A stretch of 64,000 bases of DNA from Streptomyces netropsis (GCF_014203545.1 NZ_JACHJG010000002.1:186001-250000), one strand, 5' to 3'; shown: positions 23,401 through 29,279, counted from the first letter of the stretch. Notes: generated by a model from the letters alone, not told the origin. Translations and numbers: made by a program.

Positions 23401-24803
23401 CGTTCTGGCGGAACCTGGTGTCCGGGACGGACTCGGTGACCGAGGTGCCGCCGTCCCGGTGGGACCCGGACCGCTTCTGGCGTTCCGACCCGCAGCCCGG
23501 CACCACCGTCAGCAAGTGGGGTGGCTTCCTCGACGGCATCGAGGACTTCGACCCGGAGCACTTCCGGCTCGACCCGGCCGGGGCCCCCTACGTCGACCCC
23601 CTGGTGCGGCAGGTCCTCGAAACCGGCGCGGAGTGCCTGGCCGACGCCGGGCTCACCCCCGAGCAGGTCGCGGGCCGGCGCGTGGGCGTCTTCGCGGGCT
23701 CCCGGGCGGCGAACTTCGGTGCGCGCCACCGCACCGCGGGCCCGCACTCGATCAGCGGAATGGCGCAGAACTTCATTGCCGCACAGCTGTCCCACTACCT
23801 CGACCTGCGCGGACCGGCCGTCGTCGTCGACACGGCCTGCTCCAGCGCGCTCGTCGCGGTGCACCTGGCGACGCACAGCCTGCGGACCGGGGAGTCCGAC
23901 CTGGCGTTCGCCGCCGGCGTCGACATCCTCCTCGACGAGGTGCCGTTCGTCGGCATGAGCGGGGCGGGCGCGCTGTCACCGACCGGCCGGTGCCACACCT
24001 TCGACGAGCGGGCCGACGGCATCGTCCTCGGCGAGGGCGCCGGCATGCTGATGCTCAAGCGCCTGTCCGACGCGGTGCGCGACGGTGACCGGGTCTACGC
24101 GGTCATCGAGGGCAGCGCCGTGAACAACGACGGCCGCACCATGGGCATCACGACGCCGAAGCCGAGCGCGCAGCGGCAGGTGATCGAGGCCGCCTGGGCG
24201 GACGCCGGAGTCACCCCGGCGCAGATCGGCTACGTGGAGGCGCACGGCACCGGCACCATGATCGGTGACCCGATGGAGCTGAAGGCGCTCACGGACGCGT
24301 TCCGCGGCTCCACCGACGAGATCGGGTTCTGCGGCGTCGGCAGCGTGAAGACCAACATCGGGCACACCCTCAGCGCGGCCGGCATGGCCGGACTGATCAA
24401 GGTCGTGCTGTCGGTCCACCACGCGCAACTGCCGCCCACACTGCACTGCGCGACCCTCAACCGGCGCTTCCGGTTCGAGGAGTCGCCGCTGTTCCCCGTG
24501 CGGGAGCCGCAGCCGTTCACCGGCCGCGACGGCACGCGCCGGGGCGCCGTCAGCTCGTTCGGGTTCGGCGGCACCAACGCGCACATGGTGGTGCGCCAGG
24601 CACCCGACGACCACGTGCCGTCCCGCGAGCCGCTGGAGGCGCCCCGCTACCGGCGGCGGCGGTTCTGGTTCGACACACCGGCGCCCACGCCGACGTCCGT
24701 ACCCGCACCGACGTCCGCGGAAGCCGGACGCTCCACCGTGGCGGACCCGCCCGAGCCGTTCTTCGAGCTCGAGTTCCCGACTGTGCCGGAAGGAAAGAAA
24801 TGA
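5433..24803 (+). CDS. Giant trans-AT PKS (linker-DH-KR-ACP / KS-DH-KR-cMT-ACP / KS-ACP / KS-KR-ACP / KS-KR-ACP / KS)
   Basis: The start is the ATG overlapping the previous TGA (ATGA), giving 6,456 residues; the open frame extends further upstream but that part shadows the previous KS. Approximate order: post-KS linker 1-150; DH 156-400; KR 456-812; ACP (Ser873); KS (Cys1111); DH 1530-1797; KR 1811-2249; C-methyltransferase 2280-2632 (SAM motif VEIGAGTGG); SVP repeat linker; ACP (Ser2730); KS (Cys2974); a linker with an ACP-like insert; ACP (Ser3503); KS (Cys3737); KR; ACP (Ser4663); KS (Cys4918); KR 5352-5809; ACP (Ser5876); KS (Cys6136). All five KS keep Cys-His-His. No AT, ER or TE is present, so malonyl units must come from a separate AT. 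The second and third KRs have Ser and Ala where the YxxxN Asn normally lies. The C-terminus has only a short stub after the last KS (EPFFELEFPTVPEGKK), so that module is completed by the next protein. Confidence 0.95.
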   Translation: MSGTTEHKAARLIVLSADGTEQLDRYRAELAAWLDTHPTASLDGIAHTLHVGREQLRERLAVVVTDTRELAARLRDGEGVVTGTARADAATGPLAAGPLATDDAAEIARSWVTGRAVVRPDPPGGRPARLSLPHPPRPMRRYWISPPAGPADGPAERLLTGDEFYLRDHALGAVRILPAVAALEFAVAAAATLGHGSPTGVVNVLWARPVLVEDEPVRVRLHLEQDADGVSYEVRRADGTADGALCSTGTLRFDARTDAPLLDLDAVRARLPRTASADECYAVFAALGGGYGPSLRGLRSVRSTPGEALAHVAVPAAADVPFCDFTLHPSLLDAMLQACLWTDEDPSAPRARQLPFSVDAVDIFGPLPEQGHVHAVATPAGHDVTLADERGRVCVALRAVVTRAVDGAARPDNAVAANLLAQRWRHAPAAADGRPARVVLLGEGTLPGAERATEDTVFPRTEELLGVRTVDGDPLPGLLRLFRAWSAQPARQPVRVLHVFRPTGGVEDARVYALDGFARALAHEHPEFRVAVVEAGTASLAEVVDTEARGTHEFRVRYTADGRRALRWESIEPAAAPLTPRGTVLVTGGAGAIGRHLVAHLGGAARYVLTGRSATADLADLRAAGPDVHYLSADLGVPGAAADLVARVHASFGPIHGVLHLAGTTRDALLIRKSDEDTAAVLAPKVRGTLDLDRATADDPLDFFVAFSSLSGAAGSPGQTDYAYANRFLDAFAAWRRASDRPGRSLSVLWSLWADGGIRVDADDATAARTARQVGLVAMPTSAALAAFDRALGHDGDHVLVAHGNLARLREVLDAPAPGPTVPSASSGQPGTAGAEPSAAAEDLLRDVLAEVFELPPEEIEADTAFEQYGIDSLLIMDLTRRLEEHFGSLPKTLFFEYRNLRALADWFTEHHGARITEPMPAPAAATPVPAPAAPAPAPAPAPDGPVPIAIVGVAARFAESDTLEEFWANLKAGRDLVTEIPADRWNWRDYDGATPADRAARYSRWGSFLRGIDRFDPLFFGVSPREAEIIDPQERLFLQTAWHAMENAGRTRADLRSHRVGVYVGAMYGLYQLHEAEDGRIGASSHASIANRVSYTLGLTGPSLGVDTMCSSSLTAIHLAVRDLWAGDTDLAVAGGVNLHAHPYKYRFLGQGRFTSGDGRCRSFGADGDGYVPGEGVGAVLLRPLADAVRDGDHIHGVILGSGVNHGGRTNGFTVPDPVAQGDLVAQALAQAGVDPASLGYLEAHGTGTALGDPVEIRGLARALGTTVPPRSLPIGSVKSNVGHLESASGMAGLCKVLLQMRHGELVPSLHADPPNPDIDFDSTPLRVQRDLAPWPRIAGAPRRAGISSFGAGGANAHLVVEEYQEHAVRLSPGEGSGPWLFPLSAKAPERLPVLAAELADALENAPRLRLADVAFTLQRGREEWADRMVVSASTVTELVARLRGGDPEGVWTGSARGRAASRAAAPVSTAPADIAAAWAAGAAVDWPEKRGRRVPLPGYPFEELRCWLTDTIWSPPAQPAPGPVRTAPRPVHPLLDEVDPVDSLDGLTYRTAFGPEHPYIDGHRVGDMRLLPAAAVLEMVRGAAEAAGAGQHVTLADVRWLRPFVVAGTERSARTRLRRGDSGLVFDLRDGDGELLAEGRIHTLPAPAPETVAIDAVRARLNRRHEGADIYADLAAAGLVYGPALRAVEWVAAGDGEALARLRVPAEAARFAGCALHPSVVDGALHAFAVLRDRTAGPAMVPFALTAAEVLSPVTDLGYAHVRTVGADRYELTLTDSAGRVRARLRDLSLRPAPGTAAPEAAAAVSADDLMYVPRWSALPARETAPAGGTTWLVRGPESAGLAAVLTARLGGTVVELDHDRIATATGRPDHVILLGPGTGARTDDVDALEATQERGVLALFRLAKAVQRLGSSVRLTVVTEDALTTAAEPVGNPYAASLHGLALSLAREHPRWRVAVVDRSSADRPSADVLDVPVGGPYALRGGVLHHRRLVPVTATPPRERIRRGGAYLILGGAGGIGLELTEWLVRTYQAKVVLLGRSELDAARRDRLRAVDPSGTLVSYRRADASDPAALRDTVAWTRATHGALHGVFHATIVLRDQTVATMTEKTFRSVLEAKTRTSVALHAALGDSADLDFVLFFSSAVALSGSAGQGNYAAGSTFEDAFAHHLDGVLGAKVAVINWGYWGTVGIVADARHRSRLAATGIHSITPQEGMAAVHSVLGRPDRQVIVVKADASALAAVGVEPAPAVPADRTRTETPTEVPADDTSLVPSPTALPPVARLLTEADDARLTEAMCGRLWTLFRQEGVFLAQGERWTSAALAERLRVVPAQGRLFAELLRQLTEAGFLNDAAGHLTPAGRPAPEDPEGELVALCERKPALNRFDRLLLPCMRNLFPVMRGSVRATDVLFPGGSTALVEGAYRGSPVVDRANELVVGAVTDGLSRHDGPVTIVEIGAGTGGTTASVLPALAATGADVTYVYTDISRAFLQHGKQRFAATYPSVRFQQLDISGDPVAQGFEPGSADLVVAANVLHATSDLLGTLRAVARLLKPGGRLVLNEASSNVLTTTLTFGLLDGWWLHQDAELRLPGSPLLSAPGWRKALALAGFARSHALPADEGLSQHVVVAETAPDAAPAALPTAAAAAPRTAGSSVPSVPSVPSVPSVPSVPSVSSGSSGSSARPSLPSGGEGDALAEAAREYVKDAFEQILQVPRDRLWLDETYENFGVDSLTVARIVDLLSERMGELPATLLFEYPTVREVADHLVERHADQVRALLPEAPAAAEPAVPGPAVTAHPAVHAAERPSEPRPGTDRRIAVIGVAGRYPLADDPDAFWANLRAGRDCVREVPADRWDHGAPTEADGRKTSRWGGFLDGIDEFDPRFFRMSLREAELTDPQERLFLQTSWHALEDAGYTRARLRGSRVGVYTGVMYGHYQLLEDERGLAGGMGYASIANRVSYFFDFHGPSLAIDTMCSSSLTAVHLAVEALAAGQADYALAGGVNLAPHPRKYRQLAAGGFTGESGRCRSFAADGDGMVPGEGVGAVLLKPLAAAERDGDRILGVILAGAVNHGGRTGGFAVPSPGAQGEVIAQALHGAGVDPASVSYVEAHGTGTALGDPAEVAGLVRAYGDLPAGSVALGSVKSSVGHLESAAGVAALTKVLLQMRARELAPSLHAETLNPAVDWNSVPFRVQRELTPWTGAEPLRAGISAFGAGGSNAHLVVEEYRQDTQPGGTAGPAVFPFSARDAEALRRVVEGMLDWLRTAGPGTDPKDIATVVGVPVTAVDEPLDELGPDPATTVRLIGLGHLVRPGTVHGGTTLREPAGRAGGGPGVDLGRLAYTLQTGREPMAHRFAVVARTARELTEALEAFLAGRPCGHTAVVTAEPGTATVPSPADPDGVARRWAAGEDFDWTAAHRGPVRPLSLPGYPFARTRCWIDAVTPAAPIAPMASVTPATAATPAPRPARPQGARSLDSLLLLLGAVSGYPVTDLDPAGSFHEHGLDSLSLVRFADDVANAFGVPVGPGQLLATSTPKALAEWLDREHPNAVGGAGVQEAEPEPGPDRPADDPVVIVGMAGTLPGARDLDEFWAGLQRGGDLFTEVPADRWDSRAHYGDPARHPDRTRITRGGFMPDADRFDPLFFGISPREARWMDPRQRLLLRTVWTALEDAGIDPADLAGTDTGLFVGVGASEYAELVQRSGTATDAYSATGLTPSMLANRVSYHLDLRGPSEPVDTACSSSLVALHRAAEALRLGHCDTVIAGGVSLMLSPVTFASLERAGMLSPDGVGRAFDKDAAGYVRGEGVGAVVLKRLSRARADGNPVLAVLRGTAVNHGGRSNSLTAPNPRAQAEVVVRAHREAGADPATIGYLETHGTGTVIGDPAETNGLRQAFAELYREWGHPAPTVPHCALGALKNTIGHLEPAAGIAAVLRVLLSMRHGRITGDPHGPELNPRLALEGTAFEVAVGGRDWAPVAPGVPRRAGVSSFGYGGVNAHVVLEEYVADEPAPADGPAVFALSARDPERLRAFAQSFARARDTWAHDLAGTAHTLQAGRAEHAERLAFAAESGEHAVATLRRFLAGDTTGIHRGHVDRHADRSPFDGRGDDDACAAAWVRGRTIDWSARWTPAPTRRSLPAYPFATERHWFTDGAPAGATEPASTPASGDTADTAPVSLFTAAWTAEPVPPAAPFADRVLVFGDLPVPGAVHVRPGSAYADDGSTVTIRPGEAEDYARLLATPADRIVHQWPLLEPDREDLGIESVYLLVQAMTTSRAAHRIQVLVPEGATAEAWGGFGTSLRAALPGTAFGVVRVTGRIGTAALLAEVAAERLSAAAVRLSATGRTVRALSEVAALPAVPSPLRPDGVHLVTGGAGGLGLLLARTLLARGARVALTGRSPVEDRARELAELRALGDVAYFQASVTDPAAMAAVVAAVKDRWGALHGVFHLAATASRTPLPGKDVAEFRGHLRARFEGTRVLDDVTRDEPLDLFVLYSSLAGQLGDYGLVDYAVGARFLDGFAEERETLRSAGRRSGRTVSIDWPMWRGGGMHVDPEDERGYLAGTGFRYLEADEGERMLDLVLRLGRPQVAVLPGEPERMREQVESMRIRQDARPHRLAAPTPTVVQRTVPSALELAGRLRTMVAELLGLSPSALDPDAGFGEYGLDSFGLQSLSVALEEAYGVTVPTTTLFGANTIEKLARHLLAEHPALLERDVAPAAVTVTRSEEPVVAAPLPPVTRTEAVAAPAPAAPAPSSPDDAVAIIGMAGRFPDSPDVEAFWRNLADGRDLITETPADRWDWQEVSRRFGGTARWGGFLTDVDRFDARFFKISPAEAEVMDPQHRLFLEQTWAALEDAGCRPDRLAGRRVCVFAGVQFNDYESMVLRGEQVNPHAGTGLARTVLANRISYLLDLRGPSESIDTACSSSLVALHRAVRALRSGESELAIAGGVSLVLSPQTVVAGNQLGLLAPDGRCKALDARADGYVKGEGVGVLVLKPLSRALADGDRVHAVIRGSAVDHGGHASSLTAPNPLAQADLLVDAYRDAGVPVETVSYTELHGTGTALGDPVEIDGLVRAHRTLAAGPATACGIGTVKSNIGHLEPAAGVAGVIKVVLAMRHRTLPPTLHLHTLNPLIDLNGTPFRPVRETTRWAPTDHGGAPLPLRAGVSSFGFGGVNAHVVLEEAPATPPPTPPEGEPREVFVLSARDEDALRRYAAATVAFLDGEAPPLSSLAYTSQVGRIPMAARLAVVAGSTGELRARLTAFLDGDGDGDAARSGADGDHAWLSEPEGASYLARLVREGSLDRIAQLWQGGADIDWSALRPDRPPLTSMPTYPFARERHWLTAGPAPDVRHEPREPQGSSLLLVKDWEAAPLPEGDLPGRVMVLVSAETEPVAVAAFGTGATVVRLDRNADDAAVARIAESARRTAAVVDMVDASATPVATPEADWSRIALLRELVTANRTRGFAYLHLTRGLTTFRAERPTLRGAAFAGLVRMLTAEYRSVFARTLDLDTLEPAAVRAAVAAELAATDPVTEACVRAGVRHRPVLRPADPVTPSADWSADLAGRTVVITGGTGALGRLVAARLIDRGADRLVLLGRSPLPARDEWAALLAAPGTDPALAARLRDLAALERPGVRVAVETAPLDRISEVLGRARRELGPIAGIVHCAGLGVLRDPAFIGKRIEDVQRVLEPKTAGLQAVLDGCADDPLRFVVLYSSVAGQVPALAVGMSDYALANSVLDRVAEYRAATGGPVVRSLQWPSWRSAGMPEVDTPAYRDLGLRTLDPEAALALLDRAMTGSDPVVLPCVVDAGRFDAGALLAVPAPGRPDDAPAAPASVPAPRAVPAGNGLVRRVTEVIASTLRLDPAQVGPDEDFADLGVDSIMVAQILATLERELGVVAEPSAVLENPTVTLLAKALRDQLPEAELPAPEPVSVPSTPGRSAQAVTVAAPAARAGADAVSKTSVSGASGAAVEPKDGIAVIGMAAHFPGAPDHRTFWRNLVSGTDSVTEVPPSRWDPDRFWRSDPQPGTTVSKWGGFLDGIEDFDPEHFRLDPAGAPYVDPLVRQVLETGAECLADAGLTPEQVAGRRVGVFAGSRAANFGARHRTAGPHSISGMAQNFIAAQLSHYLDLRGPAVVVDTACSSALVAVHLATHSLRTGESDLAFAAGVDILLDEVPFVGMSGAGALSPTGRCHTFDERADGIVLGEGAGMLMLKRLSDAVRDGDRVYAVIEGSAVNNDGRTMGITTPKPSAQRQVIEAAWADAGVTPAQIGYVEAHGTGTMIGDPMELKALTDAFRGSTDEIGFCGVGSVKTNIGHTLSAAGMAGLIKVVLSVHHAQLPPTLHCATLNRRFRFEESPLFPVREPQPFTGRDGTRRGAVSSFGFGGTNAHMVVRQAPDDHVPSREPLEAPRYRRRRFWFDTPAPTPTSVPAPTSAEAGRSTVADPPEPFFELEFPTVPEGKK
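13389..13469 (+). repeat. 9-bp in-frame tandem repeat encoding Ser-Val-Pro / Ser-Gly-Ser linker
   Basis: Six perfect copies of TCTGTGCCG (13389-13442) are followed by one TCTGTGTCG and two TCCGGGTCG copies. They encode (Ser-Val-Pro)x6, Ser-Val-Ser and (Ser-Gly-Ser)x2, in the flexible linker between the C-methyltransferase and the following ACP. The unit is a multiple of three, so changes in copy number would keep the frame. Confidence 0.95.
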
Positions 24804-27800
24804 CCGCGTTGGATGGCCTGACCTGCACCGTGGTGGTGCGCGGGACCGACCCGGTGCTGCGCGACCACAGGGTGCACGGCACACGCATCCTGCCCGGCGT
24901 GTCGTTCCTCGACATGATCTACCGGATCCTGCGGGCCCGCGGTGTCGACACCTCCCGGGTGGAGTTGCGCCGTGTGCTGTTCCGCAACCCGGTGGCGGCC
25001 GGACCGGACTTCGACACCGAGTTGCGGGTGGGTTTCACCGCGGACGGCGACGGCTACCGGGTGTCCGTCACGGGCACCCGCCGCCCGTCGGGCGGGACCG
25101 AGCCGGTGCTGGACTGCCGACTGCTCCTGGACGTGCCCTTCCCCACGGAGTCCGTCGACCTGGCCGCCCTGCGCGGCCGGACGCCGCACACCGCGGACAT
25201 GGCGGACCTGTACGCGCTCGTGCGGCGGACCGGCATCGAGCACGGGGACTTCATGCGGGCCCGCGGCACCTTGCACGTCGGTGACGGGGAACTGCTGGCG
25301 GACCTCTCGCTCGGCCCGCAGGCCGCGGCGTACGCCGACTACTTCCCTCTGCATCCGGCCGCGCTGGACTCCTCGACGCTGTTGCCGACGCAGTTCGCCC
25401 CGGCCGGGGTCGGCACGGCCGCACGACCGTACATCCCGATGCTCATCGAGTCGTTCCGGGCCCGGCAGCCGATCGGGGCGCGCACCCTGGTGCACGCCGT
25501 CCCGCCCCGGCCGACCGGCCCCGACGGCGACCTGACCACGTGTGACCTCCGGTTCCTCGGCACCGACGGCGGCGTCCTGCTGTGGTTCCGGGGGCTCACG
25601 TCGAAGCGGGTACGGGACGAGGGCGCCATCACCCGGCTGGACGGTGCGCCGTGCGCGCGGGAATCGGCGGAGATCGTGGTGCGCGCGCTGCTCGCCGAGC
25701 GCCTGGAGAAGCCGGAGTTCGACGAGGAGGCCGGGTTCTACGAGCTGGGCCTCGACTCCACGGGGCTGCTCGGCATCGCGGCCGACCTGGAGCGGGCGTA
25801 CGGCACCGACTTCTCGCCCACGCTGCTGTTCGAGCACAACACCTTCGCGTCCCTGGTCGCACACCTCCGGGAGTACAGGCTGCCCGCCGACGGGCGGCGG
25901 GGGGCCGCCGCGCAGGCCGTGACCGGGGCCCCGCCCGGTGAGGCCGCGGCCCCGGCCGGGCGCGGCGCGCAGGAGGAACTGCCCGCCGAGGTCGTCTGGT
26001 TCGAGCCCCACTGGCGGGCCGTGCCGCTGCCCCCGGCACCGGCACCGGCCTCCGTGCTGACCGTCGACGCGTCGACCCCGCGCGACTGGCCGGCCCTGCT
26101 CGCGGCGACGGACGCCTCGGACGTGCTCTGGACCCCGGCCGACCCGCAGGATGTCGAGAGGGAGGCGGTCGCCCTGACCGGGTTCGCGGCGGCCCTGCTG
26201 CGCACCCGCAGGAGCCCGGTCCGGATCGCCTACCACCTTCCGGCCGACGCGCTGGCCGCGGCGGTCGTGGGCCTCTTCCGCACGCTCCGCAGGGAACAGC
26301 CGGGCGTGCGGGCCACCGTGGTGTGCTCGCCGCACGCCGCCGACGCCCTGGCTGAGCTCGCGGCGGGCACACCCGACGTGGACGTCCGGTACGAGGCGGG
26401 GGAGCGCCGGGTGCGCGACGTCCGGCCGACGCCCGCCCCGGACACCCCGGCGCGTCTGCGTGAGCGCGGCGTGTACCTGATCACGGGTGGGCTCGGCGGG
26501 GTGGGCCTCGCCCTGGCCCGGCACCTGGCGCGGACCGTACGGGCCCGGCTGGTGCTCTGCGGGCGGACGGCCGCCCCGTCGTCGGTGACCTCCGAACTGA
26601 CCGCCCTCGGGGCCGAGGTCACCGTCGTCGCGACGGACGTCACCCGCGCCGAGGACGTCCGCCGCGCCGTCGGCCACGCGCTGTCCACGTTCGGCGCGCT
26701 GCACGCGGTGGTGCACGCCGCCGGTGTGCTGCGCGACGGGCTGATCGCGGGCAAGAGCGCGGAGGACGTGCGCGCGGTGCTGGCGCCCAAGGTCGCCGGT
26801 GCCCGTCACCTGTACGAGGCCACCCGGCATCTCGGGCTGGACTTCCTCGTCCTCTGCTCGTCCACGGCCGCCGCCTGGGGCAACCCGGGCCAGGCCGACT
26901 ACGCCTGTGCCAACGCCTTCCTCGACGGCTTCGCGGAGGGGAAGCCGGGGGTCGTGTCGGTCGGGTGGCCCGGGTGGGCGGACGGCGGCATGCCGCTCGA
27001 CGGCGCCGCCCTGCGCACGACGGGCCTGAAGGCCATGGAAACCTCGACGGCGGTCGACATCCTGCTGCGGGCCGCGGGCAGCGGGCGGCCGCACCTGGTG
27101 GCCCTCGTGGGCTCGGCGGCCACGATCACCGCCCGGTTCGCCCCGGTGGCCGCTGACGCCGTCGAGGCCGCCGAACCCGATACCGCAGCGGTTTCCGTCG
27201 CGGCCCCGATGGCCCCGGTGGTCGAGGACTCCGCCGACGACGCGATCGCCATCGTGGGGATCAGCGGGCGCTACCCCATGGCCCGCAGCGTCGACGAGTT
27301 CTGGGCGAACCTGCGGGACGGCCGCGACTGCATCACCGAGGTGCCCGCCGACCGCTGGGACCACGACGCGATCCACACCGACGCCAAGGGCGTGCCCGGA
27401 CGTTCGTACGGCCGGTGGGGCGGATTCGTGGACGGCATCGACGAGTTCGACGCCGCGTTCTTCCACATCTCGCCCAACGAGGCCGCGGTGCTGGACCCCC
27501 AGGAGCGGCTGTTCCTCCAGGAGGCGTGGCACGCGTTCGAGGAGGCGGGGCATGCTCCCTCCGCCTGGCGCGGACGCGCCGTCGGGGTGTTCGTGGGCGT
27601 GATGTACAACCAGTACCAACTGCACGGCGTCCGTGCGGAACCCGGCTTCGTGCCCTCGTCGTTCAGCGCGTCGACAGCCAACCGCGTGTCGTTCTTCCTC
27701 GACCTGAAGGGGCCGAGCATCGCGCTCGACACCATGTGCTCGTCGTCGCTGACGGCGCTGCACCTCGCCGTCGAGGCGATCCGGCGTGGAGAGTGCGAGG

Positions 27801-29245
27801 CGGCGCTGGCGGGCGGCGTCAACCTGCACGTCCACCCCAACAAGTACCTGCTGCTCAGCCAGTCGTCCTTCCTGTCCACCGACGGCCGCTGCCGGGCCTT
27901 CGGCGAGGGCGGGGACGGCTACGTGCCCGGGGAGGGCGTCGGCGTGGTGCTGCTGCGGCCGCTTGCCGACGCGCTGCGCGACGGCGACCACGTACACGCC
28001 GTCATCCGTGGCACGGTGCTCAACCACGGCGGCCACACCGGTGGCTTCTCCGTGCCCGACCCCGCGTCGCAGGCCGCACTCGTCGGGAAATCGCTGGCGA
28101 GGGCGGGCGTCGACCCGGCCGACCTCGGCTACCTCGAGGCACACGGCACCGGCACCAGCCTGGGCGACCCGATCGAGATCGCGGCCCTGGAGCGGGCCTT
28201 CGACGGTGCCGGGGCCGGCCGGGGCCCGTGGCCCATCGGCTCCGTCAAGTCGAACATCGGCCACCTGGAATCGGCGGCGGGCATCGCCGCCCTCACCAAG
28301 GTCGTACTCCAGATGCGCCACGGGGAACTGGTGCCGTCCCTGCACGCCGAGCCGCTCAACCCCGGTGTGTACTGGGCCGGTTCGCGATTCCGCGTGCAGC
28401 GCGTCACCGAACACTGGACACCGCGTGACGGCGCGCCGCGGACCGCGGCGATCAGCTCCTTCGGCGCCGGCGGCGCCAACGCGCACGTGGTGCTGACCGA
28501 GCAACCCGCCCCGGACGCCGCACCGGAGACGGCACGGCCCCGGCTGTTCGTGCTCTCGGCCAAGGACGCCACCCGGCTGGACGAGACGGTCGCGGCCCTG
28601 CTCGCCCACCTGGAGCGGGCCGAGGGCGCCGGCGTTCCCGTCGCCCTGGAGGAGATCCTGACCGAGGTCGTGGGCTTCCCGGCCGACCCCCGCGAACCGC
28701 TGGCCGAACTCGGCCTGGACTACCCGCGGCTGGCGGAGCTCGCCCATCGCGTCGAGGAGGTGTTCGGCGTCCGGTTGCCCGTCGACGGGGGCACCACCCC
28801 CGCCGCTCTGGCGGCCGGGCTCGCCGCGGCGGCCCCGCCCGTGGACCCGGCGGCCCTCGCCTTCACCCTCTGGGCCGGACGCGACCACCTCGACGAGCGG
28901 CTCGCCGTCGTCGCCACCACCACGGCCGAGTTCGCCGAGGCCCTGCGCACCGGGACGGGCTGCCACCGCGGCCGGCGGCGGCGCTCCGCCGCACCGGCCG
29001 CCGGGGACGACCTGCGGGCCCTGGCGCGGGCCTGGGTCGAGGGAGCGGACATCACCGTCCCGTCACCCGCCCGCCCGCGCCGGCTCTCCCTGCCCGGCTA
29101 CCCCTTCGCCCGTGACCGGCACTGGATCGAGCCCGCCCCGGCCCCTCGGGGAAGCCTGCCCGCACCGGCCGGACCCGACCGGGAGGGCCCGGGCAGTCAG
29201 GACTCCGAGCCGAGGGCGACGCCGGCGGAGTTGCCGCCGGTGTAG
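24800..29245 (+). CDS. Trans-AT PKS: DH-ACP-KR-KS with terminal linker
   Basis: This 1,481-residue protein begins directly with a dehydratase (about 1-270) that completes the module whose KS ends the previous protein. The ATG overlaps that protein's stop, with AAGGAAAG as ribosome binding site. The DH has a canonical HRVHGTRILP motif, but the second motif reads DSSTL, with Leu instead of Gln/His. Next come an ACP (GLDST, Ser320), a KR (about 395-790, GGLGGVG and DYACAN) and a KS (about 813-1240, Cys980, EAHGTGT, NIGHLE). DH-ACP-KR is the order found in trans-AT dehydrating bimodules. The post-KS linker carries an ACP-like insert with Tyr1308 in place of the Ser. The protein stops after the linker with no ACP or thioesterase. 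It is the last + strand PKS gene and is followed by a strong hairpin. Confidence 0.93.
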   Translation: MTALDGLTCTVVVRGTDPVLRDHRVHGTRILPGVSFLDMIYRILRARGVDTSRVELRRVLFRNPVAAGPDFDTELRVGFTADGDGYRVSVTGTRRPSGGTEPVLDCRLLLDVPFPTESVDLAALRGRTPHTADMADLYALVRRTGIEHGDFMRARGTLHVGDGELLADLSLGPQAAAYADYFPLHPAALDSSTLLPTQFAPAGVGTAARPYIPMLIESFRARQPIGARTLVHAVPPRPTGPDGDLTTCDLRFLGTDGGVLLWFRGLTSKRVRDEGAITRLDGAPCARESAEIVVRALLAERLEKPEFDEEAGFYELGLDSTGLLGIAADLERAYGTDFSPTLLFEHNTFASLVAHLREYRLPADGRRGAAAQAVTGAPPGEAAAPAGRGAQEELPAEVVWFEPHWRAVPLPPAPAPASVLTVDASTPRDWPALLAATDASDVLWTPADPQDVEREAVALTGFAAALLRTRRSPVRIAYHLPADALAAAVVGLFRTLRREQPGVRATVVCSPHAADALAELAAGTPDVDVRYEAGERRVRDVRPTPAPDTPARLRERGVYLITGGLGGVGLALARHLARTVRARLVLCGRTAAPSSVTSELTALGAEVTVVATDVTRAEDVRRAVGHALSTFGALHAVVHAAGVLRDGLIAGKSAEDVRAVLAPKVAGARHLYEATRHLGLDFLVLCSSTAAAWGNPGQADYACANAFLDGFAEGKPGVVSVGWPGWADGGMPLDGAALRTTGLKAMETSTAVDILLRAAGSGRPHLVALVGSAATITARFAPVAADAVEAAEPDTAAVSVAAPMAPVVEDSADDAIAIVGISGRYPMARSVDEFWANLRDGRDCITEVPADRWDHDAIHTDAKGVPGRSYGRWGGFVDGIDEFDAAFFHISPNEAAVLDPQERLFLQEAWHAFEEAGHAPSAWRGRAVGVFVGVMYNQYQLHGVRAEPGFVPSSFSASTANRVSFFLDLKGPSIALDTMCSSSLTALHLAVEAIRRGECEAALAGGVNLHVHPNKYLLLSQSSFLSTDGRCRAFGEGGDGYVPGEGVGVVLLRPLADALRDGDHVHAVIRGTVLNHGGHTGGFSVPDPASQAALVGKSLARAGVDPADLGYLEAHGTGTSLGDPIEIAALERAFDGAGAGRGPWPIGSVKSNIGHLESAAGIAALTKVVLQMRHGELVPSLHAEPLNPGVYWAGSRFRVQRVTEHWTPRDGAPRTAAISSFGAGGANAHVVLTEQPAPDAAPETARPRLFVLSAKDATRLDETVAALLAHLERAEGAGVPVALEEILTEVVGFPADPREPLAELGLDYPRLAELAHRVEEVFGVRLPVDGGTTPAALAAGLAAAAPPVDPAALAFTLWAGRDHLDERLAVVATTTAEFAEALRTGTGCHRGRRRRSAAPAAGDDLRALARAWVEGADITVPSPARPRRLSLPGYPFARDRHWIEPAPAPRGSLPAPAGPDREGPGSQDSEPRATPAELPPV

Positions 29246-29279
29246 CGAGCCGTCACCGGGTCACGCCCCGGAAGACGCG

